DNA of 59,861 bases from Flavobacteriaceae bacterium (GCA_029938265.1 JAOZVI010000004.1:1-59861), one strand, 5' to 3'; numbered from the stretch's first letter, positions 46,371 to 55,292 are shown. A program made the numbers and translations. The notes: a model not told the origin generated them from the letters alone.

Positions 46371-46817
46371 CTAAATCTTTCTTTTTTTTTCTTTATTAAT
46401 TTTAACAAAGACAATTTTACAACAACTTATGAATTTGATGCATATTTATACAGAGAATCAAGAATTGAATCAAATTTATTTTCTGATAAAATTATTTATA
46501 AACTTATTGTAAAAGATAATGATAAAAATTACACTTCTAATGTTATTAGGTTTGAACCTTTTAAAAATTCTTTAAATAAAAAACCTTCTACAAATAATAT
46601 TAAAGATTTTGGAACAGGAGGGACATTAGGCACTCAATATTATATAGATATGGCATATGCAGGTTTGTTTACTCTTGATTCTAATGGAAATTTCAATAGC
46701 CAAACTGATGCATTTTTGGAATTAGAACCTATAAAAAATAATAGAGATAGGATAAAGAAAATTGTGTCATCAGAATCTAAAGGTGATTCTAATTCAAAAG
46801 GAACAAAATGCAACTAA
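46371..46817 (+). pseudogene. Startless open frame, 3' remnant of an unknown gene
   Basis: The frame is open from after the stop at 46368-46370 to TAA at 46815-46817, about 148 codons, but has no start near its 5' end; the first in-frame ATG lies deep inside. The predicted residues (FDAYLYRESRIES, KLIVKDNDKNYTS, FGTGGTLGTQYYIDMAYAG, EFLELEPIK-like) look like true protein, not random translation. I do not recognise a family. Its stop overlaps the start of the next gene by 10 bases, as in a real operon. It is best read as a gene whose 5' part was deleted, or a shuffled toxin or effector tail. Confidence 0.5.
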
Positions 46818-47374
46818 TTAAGAAAACAATATTAATCCTTATCATTTTTAACATTAGTAGTTGTAAAGCTCAACAATTAAATGATAAATTGAAAATTGAT
46901 CTTGCTTATGATTTAATCAATTACCATTATCTAAATGCTGATACTGTAAAATTAATTCGCAAAACAATAAGTATAAAAGATGATACAATGATTGGATTAG
47001 ACGATTCACATCCTGATGATTTTTATGAAAGTATTATTTATTTGCATGATAAACCCTTAGTAAAATCTATTGAAATTGATACTCTTTTTAATAAATTTGA
47101 AAAAGAATTGATTAATCAAAAATTCTTTAACCTAAGTAAAGGAGTAAAGCTTAAAAAAAGAAAATTAAAAAACCCAAAAATTTTAATGAAAAATATTAAT
47201 TCATGGGAATATGGATATGATCAAATAACTTTTCCATTTCATATTGAGTCTAAAGGTATTATTTATACTTTTTTGCTAAAAAAACAAAGTATTGGTGGTG
47301 GTGATTTATATATTTATAGATATAAGAATAAAAAATGGGAAGAATTATACTATATTCCACTTTATGTGAACTAA
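46808..47374 (+). CDS. Unrecognised lipoprotein
   Basis: A 188-residue protein with a type II signal peptide (lipobox ISSC, Cys at about residue 19). The mature part is mixed alpha/beta with a conserved-looking centre (HPDDFYESIIYLHDKPLVK) and a C-terminal beta part ending KWEELYYIPLYVN. I do not recognise a family. It follows a decayed gene by overlap and sits in an islet of similar small exported proteins, so an immunity or surface role is conceivable but unproven. Confidence 0.65.
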   Translation: MQLIKKTILILIIFNISSCKAQQLNDKLKIDLAYDLINYHYLNADTVKLIRKTISIKDDTMIGLDDSHPDDFYESIIYLHDKPLVKSIEIDTLFNKFEKELINQKFFNLSKGVKLKKRKLKNPKILMKNINSWEYGYDQITFPFHIESKGIIYTFLLKKQSIGGGDLYIYRYKNKKWEELYYIPLYVN

Positions 47375-47451
47375 TATATATTTTTACTATCTTTTGAGTA
47401 CAAGTTTAACAATTTGAAACCCAAAACATAGTTCTACAAAAACTATAATCA

Positions 47452-47901
47452 ATGATACGGAACTTGCTATTATTATTGATGAGTATTCAAATGAATTCTC
47501 AAAATACAAATACTGATACAGTATTTGTTTTGATTGATAAAATTCAAAATAAAAATTTATACATTTTTGAAAAAGGTAAAAATAATAAATCTGCAAAAAT
47601 TAAAATACTTCACTATGACAAGAGAAATGAAGGGTTCAAAAGGATAAAGCAAATAAAGGCTAATAAAGAAATCATTCAAGTAAAATCAGAACCAAATGAT
47701 AATATTTATTATGAATTTGTCTCAAATAATTCACCTAAGAGTGTAGAAAATATAAATGGTTTAAAAGTTTACAGTATTGAAGATGTTAGTAAAAATAATA
47801 AAAAAGTTTGGAGTGAATATCCTTATATAATTTTTTTCATAGAACAATTAGAATGTAGTACTTACAATATATGGAAAATGAACCCTTTATTTCACGAATA
47901 A
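47452..47901 (+). CDS. Unrecognised secreted protein
   Basis: A 149-residue protein with a short N-terminal export signal (about 1-17, MIRNLLLLLMSIQMNSQ). The mature part is rich in Lys, Asn and Ile, with beta-strand pattern TVFVLIDKIQNKNLYIF. It has one Cys near the end. No family is recognised. The 3' end overlaps a frameshifted open frame (47871-48121) by about 31 bases. A 77-base gap precedes it. The very high A content fits the rest of this islet. Confidence 0.55.
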   Translation: MIRNLLLLLMSIQMNSQNTNTDTVFVLIDKIQNKNLYIFEKGKNNKSAKIKILHYDKRNEGFKRIKQIKANKEIIQVKSEPNDNIYYEFVSNNSPKSVENINGLKVYSIEDVSKNNKKVWSEYPYIIFFIEQLECSTYNIWKMNPLFHE

Positions 47902-48121
47902 CTTATATTGACATATCTGGAAAGCAATTTACAACAGAAGATAAAAAAATCAATTAGAAAACAGTTTAGATGATTACTTTGGTTTTGCTTGGGATGGGTT
48001 ACGGAATTATGGATATCTTGATAATGGAGTTGAAATAATACTAGATAAAGGAGCATATTCTGATGCACAACAGGAAGTTTTAGATAATACAGAATTTAAT
48101 AATAACTGTAACAATGATTAA
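47871..48121 (+). pseudogene. Frameshifted small gene of unknown function
   Basis: An ATG at 47871 opens MENEPFISRITYIDISGKQ and continues to FTTEDKK, then hits TAG just after a run of seven A (about 47942-47950). In the next frame the protein continues as QLENSLDDYFGFAWDGLRN and on to FNNNCNND, with TAA at 48119-48121. Adding or losing one A in the run restores a single protein of about 83 residues. The C-terminus overlaps the next lipoprotein start. Either the gene is broken, or slippage at the A-run makes the full protein. Confidence 0.5.
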
Positions 48122-48746
48122 AAAAATAATAATACTAGCATTCGTTTCAATAGTATTTTCATGTAAAAATGCAAGCAATGAAGACATTAACAGATATCAA
48201 GTAATATCATTATTATTTGAAAAAATAGCAAAGCCTATTGAATTAGTCTACCCTCCTAACCCTTCAGGAAGGCCATATACTAAAAAAGATTCTATGCATA
48301 TAGATTCGCTCCATGAAGTGATAAAAAAAGAAAGAGCAAAAAGGAAATTTATTGTAGCTGTTTATCCAAATTTTAACGATGATATTTATAAAAAATATGA
48401 TTCAAAAACATTTAAAGATGTTTGTCCTCAATATTATAAATTGATAAAAGATATAAAATTTAAGAAAAATGAAAATAAAATTGATATTGATAAAATTAAG
48501 AATGTAAGAAATGATTCTATTATTCTTTTTAGTGAAAACCTTTTAAACCAATACTCTAAAGAATATGAAAATTTTGATTTTCTAATTGTATTTTCAAAAA
48601 TTATTTTTAATCAAAATTACACTTCAGCAACTATTTTGGTTCATCAGGCAAGAGGTAAATTAGCAGGGGAATCAATTCTTTATTTTTTAGAAAAAATTGA
48701 TGACAATTGGGTAATTAAATGTGGAAAAGTGCTTGGAGTGTCATAA
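48114..48746 (+). CDS. Unrecognised lipoprotein
   Basis: A 210-residue protein with a type II signal peptide (lipobox VFSC, Cys at about residue 17). The mature part has a charged middle (KKDSMHIDSLHEVIKKERAKRK) and a C-terminal beta region, ATILVHQARGKLAGESILYFL (positions about 172-192), ending in WVIKCGKVLGVS. That ending resembles small secreted proteins in which a final strand pair closes an alpha/beta domain. No family is recognised. Its ATG overlaps the end of the frameshifted gene upstream. Confidence 0.65.
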   Translation: MIKKIIILAFVSIVFSCKNASNEDINRYQVISLLFEKIAKPIELVYPPNPSGRPYTKKDSMHIDSLHEVIKKERAKRKFIVAVYPNFNDDIYKKYDSKTFKDVCPQYYKLIKDIKFKKNENKIDIDKIKNVRNDSIILFSENLLNQYSKEYENFDFLIVFSKIIFNQNYTSATILVHQARGKLAGESILYFLEKIDDNWVIKCGKVLGVS

Positions 48747-48770
48747 TATACTATATTCCTTTTATAAAAC

Positions 48771-48806
48771 AACCTGTTAAGTTTAATAGCTTTGCAGGTT
48801 TTTTAT
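48771..48806 (+). repeat. Terminator-like repeat, right border of the 46-49 kb islet
   Basis: AACCTGTTAAG (48771-48781) and CTTTGCAGGTT (48790-48800) form an imperfect 11-bp stem followed by a T-run. It matches the element at 46241-46275 in sequence and orientation and is placed directly after the lipoprotein gene ending at 48746, where it can serve as a terminator. Confidence 0.65.
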
Positions 48807-48879
48807 TTAATACAATTTAGTTTTTTAAATAAGTTTGTTACAAAATTTCAATTGACTCGTCTTGTAATAAAACAGAAAG

Positions 48880-49344
48880 ATGAAAAAAATATTCTTAATA
48901 CTATCGCTTGTATTTCTTACCTCTTGTGCTACTCAAACTTCTTTTAATGATTTTTATCAAGACAATCAAAAAGAATCAGATTTTTCAATGGGTTTAAATA
49001 GTTCTATTGTAAGAACTTTTTTAGATGATGACGATTATGAAGAAGTTAAACCATTGCTAAAAAAAGCAAAACATGTTAAAATTTTGGTTTTTACTGAGAA
49101 TACCCAAGAAATGACTACAAAATTTAATAAGTTCATTAAAAAATCAGATTTTGATAATTTAATAACGATTAAAGATGATGGTGACAAAGTAAAAATATAT
49201 GCCCTGGAACAAAAAAATAAAATAAAAGAAATTGTATTAGATGTCAAAACTGATGACGAACTGATTTTGATAGGTTTAAAAACTAATATAACAGAAGATG
49301 ATCTCAGTAATTTGTTAAAGGATAACGATATTTCTTTGAACTAA
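48880..49344 (+). CDS. DUF4252 lipoprotein
   Basis: A 154-residue exported lipoprotein with lipobox TSC (Cys at about 16). The mature domain has the DUF4252 pattern: FNDFYQDNQKESDFSMGL, then a helix, then KHVKILVFTEN and a final amphipathic region (about 125-150). DUF4252 proteins are small Bacteroidota lipoproteins often found near ECF sigma factors, but none is next to this one. It converges with the SDR gene with only 6 bases between. Confidence 0.78.
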   Translation: MKKIFLILSLVFLTSCATQTSFNDFYQDNQKESDFSMGLNSSIVRTFLDDDDYEEVKPLLKKAKHVKILVFTENTQEMTTKFNKFIKKSDFDNLITIKDDGDKVKIYALEQKNKIKEIVLDVKTDDELILIGLKTNITEDDLSNLLKDNDISLN

Positions 49345-49350
49345 ATTTTC

Positions 49351-50145
49351 TTAAGTAACATTCACTTTTCTAACTATTTTTGATAATAGCTTTGGAAAAA
49401 ATCTTTTTAAATAAATTGCAGCGGTTTCTTTTGAACCAGCAATAATAACCTCTTGTTTTTTCTTAGAAATGGCGTTTAATGCCTTTTTTGCCAATTCTTC
49501 AGGTTGCAAACCTTTTGCTGTGGCTTCATCCATTTTATTGAATTTACTGCCATCACCTGTTAGCGCATTTTTAGAAACATCCGTAATTACATAACCCGGA
49601 CAAATAATGGTCACGTCAATATTTTTATTGAATATTTCAGCTCTTAAACTATCAAAAAAACCGTGTAATGCATGCTTTGATGCAGCGTAAGCACTTCGCA
49701 AAGGTGTTCCAAGTTTTCCCATTACGCTACTGATTACAACTATTTGTCCGTTTTGTTTTTTTATAAAATGGGGTAATAGTTCTTTGGTTAAACCGATTGT
49801 GCCAAAATAATTTACTTCAAAAATTTGTTGATCTACCTTAAATTGTGTTTCAATTGCTAAAGAACGTTGACTCACACCTCCATTATTTACCAAAATATCA
49901 ATCCCGTCAAAAAACTGTATAGCTGATATTACTTTTTCATTAAAAGAAGAAAAATCCGTTAGATCTAAAGGGAGTATTTTTACTTTATCAGGATTTGTAC
50001 ATTGCTCTTTAACTTCATTTAATTTTTGTTCATTTCTAGCTGATAATATGATATTGGCACCTTCTTTTAAAAATGCTAAAGCAAGTGCTTTACCTATCCC
50101 TGAAGATGCTCCGGTAATCCAAATAGTTTTGTTTTTATAAAACAT
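49351..50145 (-). CDS. Short-chain dehydrogenase/reductase
   Basis: A 264-residue NAD(P)-dependent oxidoreductase from the ATG at 50145. The cofactor motif TGASSGIG lies at residues 11-18 of this form, VNNGGVS follows, and the catalytic Ser and Tyr-x3-Lys are in VISSVMG and YAASKHAL. The C-terminal IAGSKETAAIYLKRFFPKLL suggests a membrane-associated DHRS7-like subgroup; the substrate is unknown. A TTG at 50154 would add three residues but lies inside the promoter -7 element. It is divergent from the TlpA-like gene. Confidence 0.88.
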   Translation of the reverse strand: MFYKNKTIWITGASSGIGKALALAFLKEGANIILSARNEQKLNEVKEQCTNPDKVKILPLDLTDFSSFNEKVISAIQFFDGIDILVNNGGVSQRSLAIETQFKVDQQIFEVNYFGTIGLTKELLPHFIKKQNGQIVVISSVMGKLGTPLRSAYAASKHALHGFFDSLRAEIFNKNIDVTIICPGYVITDVSKNALTGDGSKFNKMDEATAKGLQPEELAKKALNAISKKKQEVIIAGSKETAAIYLKRFFPKLLSKIVRKVNVT

Positions 50146-50151
50146 ATAATT

Positions 50152-50159
50152 CAAATATA
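50152..50159 (-). promoter_or_regulatory. -7 element (TATATTTG) immediately before the SDR start
   Basis: On the minus strand TATATTTG ends only 6 bases before the ATG at 50145. If used, the mRNA would have almost no 5' leader. A matching -33 TTG was not found. Confidence 0.45.
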
Positions 50160-50220
50160 GTGATTTGGAAAGAAAATTTAAATTAAAAATTAATCTTATT
50201 TTTGAAGAAAATTAAAACAA

Positions 50221-51567
50221 ATGTTTAAAAAAGTCTTTCTGATATTTTTATTTATATCAACCGCTATTCAAGCTCAATATTCTGTTAAAGGAAAAATTGT
50301 TTCTAACAATAATTATTCATGGATCCTTTTGTACAAATTAGAAAATGGAAAACAGGTCTATATTGAAAATGCCAATGTTGAAAATGGTGAGTTCCAATTC
50401 AACATTGCTCCTGAGCAGCTGCCAGGTATTTATAGGGCATATTATCAAATTGAGAATAATTCGTATGTTGAATTTATTTACAATAATGAATCGATAAATT
50501 TTACTTTTGACCCTAATAAATCTACAGAATCTATTGTATTTTTATCTTCGGAGGAAAATAAGATCTATCAGGAATATTATTATAATATTTCACCTCAACA
50601 ACAACAAATAGATTCATTGCAAATGGCTTATTTTAAATCGGATAATACTAAAAACGATAAAAAAATAAACAAAAAGTATAATAAAGAATTAACTAATTTA
50701 CTAAACATTCAGACTGAATTTGAAAAAAGGTCAGAAGGTAAAATGGCAAATCATTTTATCAAAGCCAGTGCTCATTACAATGCCCCAACACCTTATAAAG
50801 ATTCTCAGGATTATATCAATTCAGCCAAAATACATTTTTTTGATTATATTGATTTTTCAGATACTGTACTAAGTAATGCAACGTTTCTCAATGATAGGAT
50901 AACCGATTATGTTTTTTATTTAAATCAATCAGAAAATGTTGAAAAACGGAATGATCTACAACAAATAGCGATTAATGATGTATCGAAAAAACTAAATAAT
51001 AATTATACTGTAATTAAGAATTTTGATGAAACGCTTTTACAACAATATACTTTTGAAGAAAATGCTGAAATGGTCGATTTTGTATTAAAAAATCATTATA
51101 ATAAACTACCAAGAGAATTTCAGGATTTTGCATTAAAACAGAAGATAAAATCTGATTTTAAAACAGCCATTGGTAAAAATGCACCGGATATTATTTGGGA
51201 AGAAAATGGCGTTACTAAAAATTTGTACTCTTTGATTGGTGCCAATTATTATGTTATTGTATTTTTTAGTTCTGGTTGTTCTCACTGCCAAGAAGAAATG
51301 CCGGTTTTTTATGAATTTATTGAAAGAATTGAAAATATCAAAGTGATTACTATTGGTTTAGAAGATGAAAGAAAAAATTGGGAAATAATGACATCTAATT
51401 ACAATAATTTTACCAATATTCTTGATCTGGATAAATGGGAAAGTAAAAAGGTAAGTGACTACGGTATCACCGCAATACCAAGTTATTTTATACTGGATGC
51501 CAATAAAAAGATTATTGCAAAACCCAATTTTGTTGAAGAATTAAAAGAAATGTTTGAAGAAAAGTAG
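50221..51567 (+). CDS. TlpA-like thiol:disulfide oxidoreductase, exported
   Basis: A 448-residue exported protein with a signal peptide (1-19, ending IQAQ). An N-terminal beta domain of the DUF4369 type (about 20-115) and a helical linker (about 116-310) precede a thioredoxin-fold domain (about 318-447). The redox motif is C353-S-H-C356 in FFSSGCSHCQEEMP, and the cis-proline is in ITAIPSYFILD. It probably reduces or isomerises disulfides in the periplasm. Its TAG adjoins the stop of the convergent yraN gene with no base between. Confidence 0.87.
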   Translation: MFKKVFLIFLFISTAIQAQYSVKGKIVSNNNYSWILLYKLENGKQVYIENANVENGEFQFNIAPEQLPGIYRAYYQIENNSYVEFIYNNESINFTFDPNKSTESIVFLSSEENKIYQEYYYNISPQQQQIDSLQMAYFKSDNTKNDKKINKKYNKELTNLLNIQTEFEKRSEGKMANHFIKASAHYNAPTPYKDSQDYINSAKIHFFDYIDFSDTVLSNATFLNDRITDYVFYLNQSENVEKRNDLQQIAINDVSKKLNNNYTVIKNFDETLLQQYTFEENAEMVDFVLKNHYNKLPREFQDFALKQKIKSDFKTAIGKNAPDIIWEENGVTKNLYSLIGANYYVIVFFSSGCSHCQEEMPVFYEFIERIENIKVITIGLEDERKNWEIMTSNYNNFTNILDLDKWESKKVSDYGITAIPSYFILDANKKIIAKPNFVEELKEMFEEK

Positions 51568-51927
51568 CTAAAAATGAAAAAAAGCATCTTCTAAATGTTC
51601 AATTTTAGTTTCTTTTTTGTTTAAAATAATTCCAATAAAATCAAATCTTACATTTACATCCAATTCTCTTGAAACAACATATTCATCAATTGCATTGATT
51701 AGCATCTGCTTTTGTTTTGGTTTGATAAACTCTTGTGGATCACCAAAGTAAGAGGTAGAGCGCGTTTTAACCTCAACCATTATTAAAAGATCATTTTTTT
51801 GGGCAATGATATCAATTTCAGCTTTTTTAAATCGCCAGTTTCTATTTAAAATTTTATAGCCGTTTTTGATAAGAAATTCTACTGCCAGATCTTCACCTTC
51901 TTTACCAAGATCATTGTGATGCGCCAT
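51568..51927 (-). CDS. yraN: YraN/UPF0102 family predicted endonuclease
   Basis: A 119-residue soluble protein with the PD-(D/E)XK nuclease-like core: the early GKEGEDLAVEFL helix, D39 in EIDII, and E52 and K54 in VEVKTRS. YraN proteins are widespread and resemble Holliday-junction resolvases, but a cellular role is not settled. The gene is 9 bases downstream of the LD-carboxypeptidase gene on the same strand. Confidence 0.92.
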   Translation of the reverse strand: MAHHNDLGKEGEDLAVEFLIKNGYKILNRNWRFKKAEIDIIAQKNDLLIMVEVKTRSTSYFGDPQEFIKPKQKQMLINAIDEYVVSRELDVNVRFDFIGIILNKKETKIEHLEDAFFHF

Positions 51928-51936
51928 TTTTTATAC

Positions 51937-52962
51937 TTATTTAAATGTGATCTTTGTTTTTTTAGCTGTAACCTTTAGATCAATATAACTACCAAAAATT
52001 AAAGCACGATTGTCATCAATATGACCTGCCGGAAAATTAAAAGCTACCGGGAAATCATATTTGGCTATTACTCTTGTTATAATTTCTTCTAAAGATTCTC
52101 CAAAACTATTGCCTTCATTTTTTTTCAATCTAAAATCTCCAACGATCAATCCCTCACATTTTTCAAAATATCCGGCTCTTTCTAAACTAATCATCATCCT
52201 GTCAATATGATATAAAGCTTCACCAACATCTTCAATAAATAATATTTTACCATCCATATTTAGATCAGTTTCTGAACCTAACATACTATAAACAATTGAC
52301 AAATTTCCACCTACTACTTGTCCGGTACTCTCTCCAACACGATTATATTTATTTGCATCGAGTTTATATGAAAGTTTTTTACCAAATAGAGCTTTGTGTA
52401 ATGAAATAATTGATTTTTTTTGTATAGGATCCCCTAGATCTAAAGTCAAGGGCATTTGCGCATGAATTGATTCATAACCCAAACTATTCAACTTATTGTG
52501 AAATACGGTAACATCTGAATAACCAATGATCCATTTAGGATTTTCATGAAACCTTGAAAAATCGAGATCATCAACAATTCGTACCGCTCCATAACCACCT
52601 CTTGCACTCCAAATTGCTTTGATACTCGGATTGTCTAATGCTTTTTGCAGATCTTCAATTCGCTGTTCATCGGTACCTGCAAAAGTGTGATTTTGAGTAA
52701 ACAAATGATTCCCCAAAAAAACAACCAAACCCCAGTGATTTGCCAAAATAACGCCGGCATCTACCGAAGATTTATCTTTTATCCTTCCGGCTGTTGCCAA
52801 AATCATTATGGTATCACCCTTTTTTAAATAAGGTGGTTTTATCATACCTCTTTCAATAGAAGTTGCTATTCCTTCTTTATTCTGCCCAAAAGAATTCCAT
52901 GAAAATGTAAAGAAAATAAGGAAAAAATAAAATATGATTCTAGAAAATTTGCTTGTATTCAT
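51937..52962 (-). CDS. LD-carboxypeptidase (peptidase S66, LdcA-like), exported
   Basis: A 341-residue serine peptidase that removes the terminal D-Ala from murein tetrapeptides during peptidoglycan recycling. The Ser-Glu-His triad is visible: S149 in IIGYSDVT, E244 in FIEDVGEA and H314 in PAGHIDDN. GGYGAVRI forms the oxyanion region. Unlike the cytosolic E. coli LdcA it has a signal peptide (about 8-27, ending SFGQ), so it works in the periplasm. It is the first gene of a two-gene unit with yraN. Confidence 0.9.
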   Translation of the reverse strand: MNTSKFSRIIFYFFLIFFTFSWNSFGQNKEGIATSIERGMIKPPYLKKGDTIMILATAGRIKDKSSVDAGVILANHWGLVVFLGNHLFTQNHTFAGTDEQRIEDLQKALDNPSIKAIWSARGGYGAVRIVDDLDFSRFHENPKWIIGYSDVTVFHNKLNSLGYESIHAQMPLTLDLGDPIQKKSIISLHKALFGKKLSYKLDANKYNRVGESTGQVVGGNLSIVYSMLGSETDLNMDGKILFIEDVGEALYHIDRMMISLERAGYFEKCEGLIVGDFRLKKNEGNSFGESLEEIITRVIAKYDFPVAFNFPAGHIDDNRALIFGSYIDLKVTAKKTKITFK

Positions 52963-53036
52963 AATTGATAATATTTCCTGTAAAAATAACTTATTTTTTT
53001 ATTTTAATATTCAAATGTGATATTTATTGATTTTCT

Positions 53037-53044
53037 TACTTTTG
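53037..53044 (+). promoter_or_regulatory. -7 element (TACTTTTG) of metG
   Basis: A TAnnTTTG match 18 bases before the metG ATG at 53063. No clear -33 TTG sits 17-20 bases upstream, so this is a moderate call. Confidence 0.45.
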
Positions 53045-53062
53045 TGTTCTTAAATTATAGCC

Positions 53063-55135
53063 ATGCAAAATAAGGAAAGAATAGAAAACTCGTCAGATAG
53101 AATAACAATAACGGCAGCTTTGCCCTATACAAACGGACCAGTTCATATTGGTCATTTAGCAGGAGTTTATGTACCTGCCGATATCTATGCACGATATTTA
53201 CGCTTAAATAATAAAGATGTTGTTTTTGTTTGTGGCTCAGATGAACACGGCGTTCCCATTACTTTAAAAGCCAAAAAAGAAGGGATTACTCCACAACAAG
53301 TTGTAGATAAATATCATGCAATTATTAAAAAGGCTTTTGCTGATTTTGGTATTAGTTTTGATAATTATTCAAGAACCTCAGCAAAGATCCACCATAAAAC
53401 TGCCTCTGATTTTTTTAAAAAATTACATGAAGATGGTAAATTTATTGAAGAAACTTCTGAACAATTTTACGATGCAGAAGCCAAACAATTCTTAGCTGAT
53501 AGATTTATAATTGGTACTTGTCCGAAATGCGGTAACGAAGAAAGCTATGGTGACCAGTGTGAAAAATGTGGGACAAGTCATAATGCTACTGATCTGATCA
53601 ATCCTAGATCGGCTATTACCGGAAATGTACCATCATTAAAAGAAACCAAACATTGGTATTTGCCTTTAAATGAATATCAGGATTGGTTAAAACAATGGAT
53701 ATTAGTTGGACATAAAAACGATTGGAAAACCAATGTTTTGGGACAAGTAAAATCATGGATAGATGACGGACTAAAGCCAAGAGCGGTAACACGTGATCTT
53801 GATTGGGGAATTCCGGTTCCGGTAGAAGGTGCTGAAGGAAAGGTTTTATATGTTTGGTTTGATGCGCCTATCGGTTATATTTCTTCAACCAAAGAATGGG
53901 CAGAGCGGGTAGGTAAAGATTGGGAACCTTATTGGAAAGATAAAAATACAAAAATGGTACATTTTATTGGTAAAGACAATATCGTTTTTCATTGTATTAT
54001 TTTTCCTGCTATGTTAAAAGCGCATGGTGATTATATTTTACCTGAGAATGTTCCGGCAAACGAGTTTTTAAATCTGGAAGGAGACAAAATTTCAACTTCA
54101 AAGAATTGGGCAGTTTGGTTGCATGAATACCTGGAAGAATTTCCTGAAAAACAAGATGTTTTACGCTATGTTTTAACCGCTAATGCACCCGAAACAAAAG
54201 ACAATGATTTTACCTGGAAAGATTTTCAGGCAAGAAATAACAACGAATTGGTAGCTATTTTTGGAAATTTTATTAATCGAGTATTGGTATTGACCAATAA
54301 ATATTATGATGGACAGGTACCTCCTGCAGGGAGACTAACAGAAGTTGATATACAAACGCTAAAAAAGTTAAGAGAATATCCACAAATTATTTCAAGCTCT
54401 ATTGAACGCTACCGTTTTAGAGAAGCTTTATCGGAACTGATGAATTTAGCCCGTTTAGGGAATAAATATTTGGCAGATGAAGAACCTTGGAAACAGATAA
54501 AAACAGATCCGGAAAGAGTGCAAACCATTATGTATGTTGCACTGCAAATTGCAGCTGGATTATCCGCTTTAAGCGAACCTTTTTTACCATTTACCAGTCA
54601 AAAATTAAAATTGATGTTGAATTTATTAAATGATGTGAATTGGGAATCTGTTTTAAAAGAAACTGAATTAATTTCTGCAAATCATAAGATCAATAAAGCT
54701 GAATTACTCTTTGCAAAAATTGAAGATGACGAGATTCAAAAGCAACTCGATAAATTAGAAGCAACAAAACTTGAAAATAAAGAAGTTGTTTTAGAACCTC
54801 AAAAAGAAACCATTGAATTTGATGATTTCACCAAACTGGATATCAGAATTGGAACCATTTTGGAAGCAGAAAAAATTGCAAAAACAAAAAAACTTTTAAA
54901 ACTAAAAGTTGATGTGGGTATTGACACCCGTACTATTGTTAGCGGTATTGCTGAAAGTTTTAAACCGGAAGATATTATCGGACAAAGAGTGTTGGTATTG
55001 GTTAATCTTGCTCCGCGAAAATTACGAGGTGTTGAAAGTGAAGGAATGATTCTAATGAGTGAAACTCCTGATGGTAAATTGACATTTATAGAACCTGAAA
55101 GAAATAGTGTTAACAATGGAGAGCAGGTTAGTTAA
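53063..55135 (+). CDS. metG: Methionyl-tRNA synthetase
   Basis: A 690-residue class I aminoacyl-tRNA synthetase that charges tRNA-Met. The HIGH motif is HIGH at residues 28-31 and the KMSKS motif is KISTS at about 342-346. The zinc knob has CPKCGNEES and CEKCG (about 152-172). A C-terminal tRNA-binding OB-fold (about 587-688, [26 protein letters not shown] and [16 protein letters not shown]) is fused, as in many bacteria. The ATG is followed quickly by [17 protein letters not shown], confirming the start. Confidence 0.96.
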   Translation: MQNKERIENSSDRITITAALPYTNGPVHIGHLAGVYVPADIYARYLRLNNKDVVFVCGSDEHGVPITLKAKKEGITPQQVVDKYHAIIKKAFADFGISFDNYSRTSAKIHHKTASDFFKKLHEDGKFIEETSEQFYDAEAKQFLADRFIIGTCPKCGNEESYGDQCEKCGTSHNATDLINPRSAITGNVPSLKETKHWYLPLNEYQDWLKQWILVGHKNDWKTNVLGQVKSWIDDGLKPRAVTRDLDWGIPVPVEGAEGKVLYVWFDAPIGYISSTKEWAERVGKDWEPYWKDKNTKMVHFIGKDNIVFHCIIFPAMLKAHGDYILPENVPANEFLNLEGDKISTSKNWAVWLHEYLEEFPEKQDVLRYVLTANAPETKDNDFTWKDFQARNNNELVAIFGNFINRVLVLTNKYYDGQVPPAGRLTEVDIQTLKKLREYPQIISSSIERYRFREALSELMNLARLGNKYLADEEPWKQIKTDPERVQTIMYVALQIAAGLSALSEPFLPFTSQKLKLMLNLLNDVNWESVLKETELISANHKINKAELLFAKIEDDEIQKQLDKLEATKLENKEVVLEPQKETIEFDDFTKLDIRIGTILEAEKIAKTKKLLKLKVDVGIDTRTIVSGIAESFKPEDIIGQRVLVLVNLAPRKLRGVESEGMILMSETPDGKLTFIEPERNSVNNGEQVS

Positions 55136-55195
55136 AATAGAATTATTGAAACCATTTTTAGGTTGAAAAGTAATGGCTAAATAATTTATCATCCA

Positions 55196-55248
55196 AAAAA
55201 CCATAACTTTTAGACGGTAAAACACCCAAAAACCATAACTATTGGACG
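55196..55248 (+). repeat. Pair of 21-bp direct repeats upstream of the AAA_14/DUF4143 gene
   Basis: Copy 1 (55196-55216) and copy 2 (55228-55248) share AAAAACCATAAC, then T-x-TT-x-GACG, with two mismatches, at a period of 32 bases. Copy 2 overlaps the -33 element of the downstream promoter. The spacing, about three helical turns, suits a cooperative DNA-binding protein. Confidence 0.65.
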
Positions 55249-55272
55249 ATTAATATTATTTTTATACCTTTG
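55242..55272 (+). promoter_or_regulatory. Promoter of the AAA_14/DUF4143 ATPase gene
   Basis: The -33 TTG (55242-55244) and the -7 TACCTTTG (55265-55272, perfect TAnnTTTG) are spaced by 20 bases, 20 bases upstream of the ATG at 55293. The -33 element lies inside the second copy of the direct repeat. Confidence 0.65.
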
Positions 55273-55292
55273 TATAGATAATAATAAAGCTT

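Noticed and set aside
46808-48746. Prophage or insertion-sequence origin of the islet
   Set aside because: No transposase, integrase, phage structural gene or terminal inverted repeat is visible; only terminator-like repeats border it.
55196-55248. Direct repeats as a minimal CRISPR array
   Set aside because: Only two 21-bp copies with an 11-base spacer and no cas genes; the overlap with a promoter fits an operator better.
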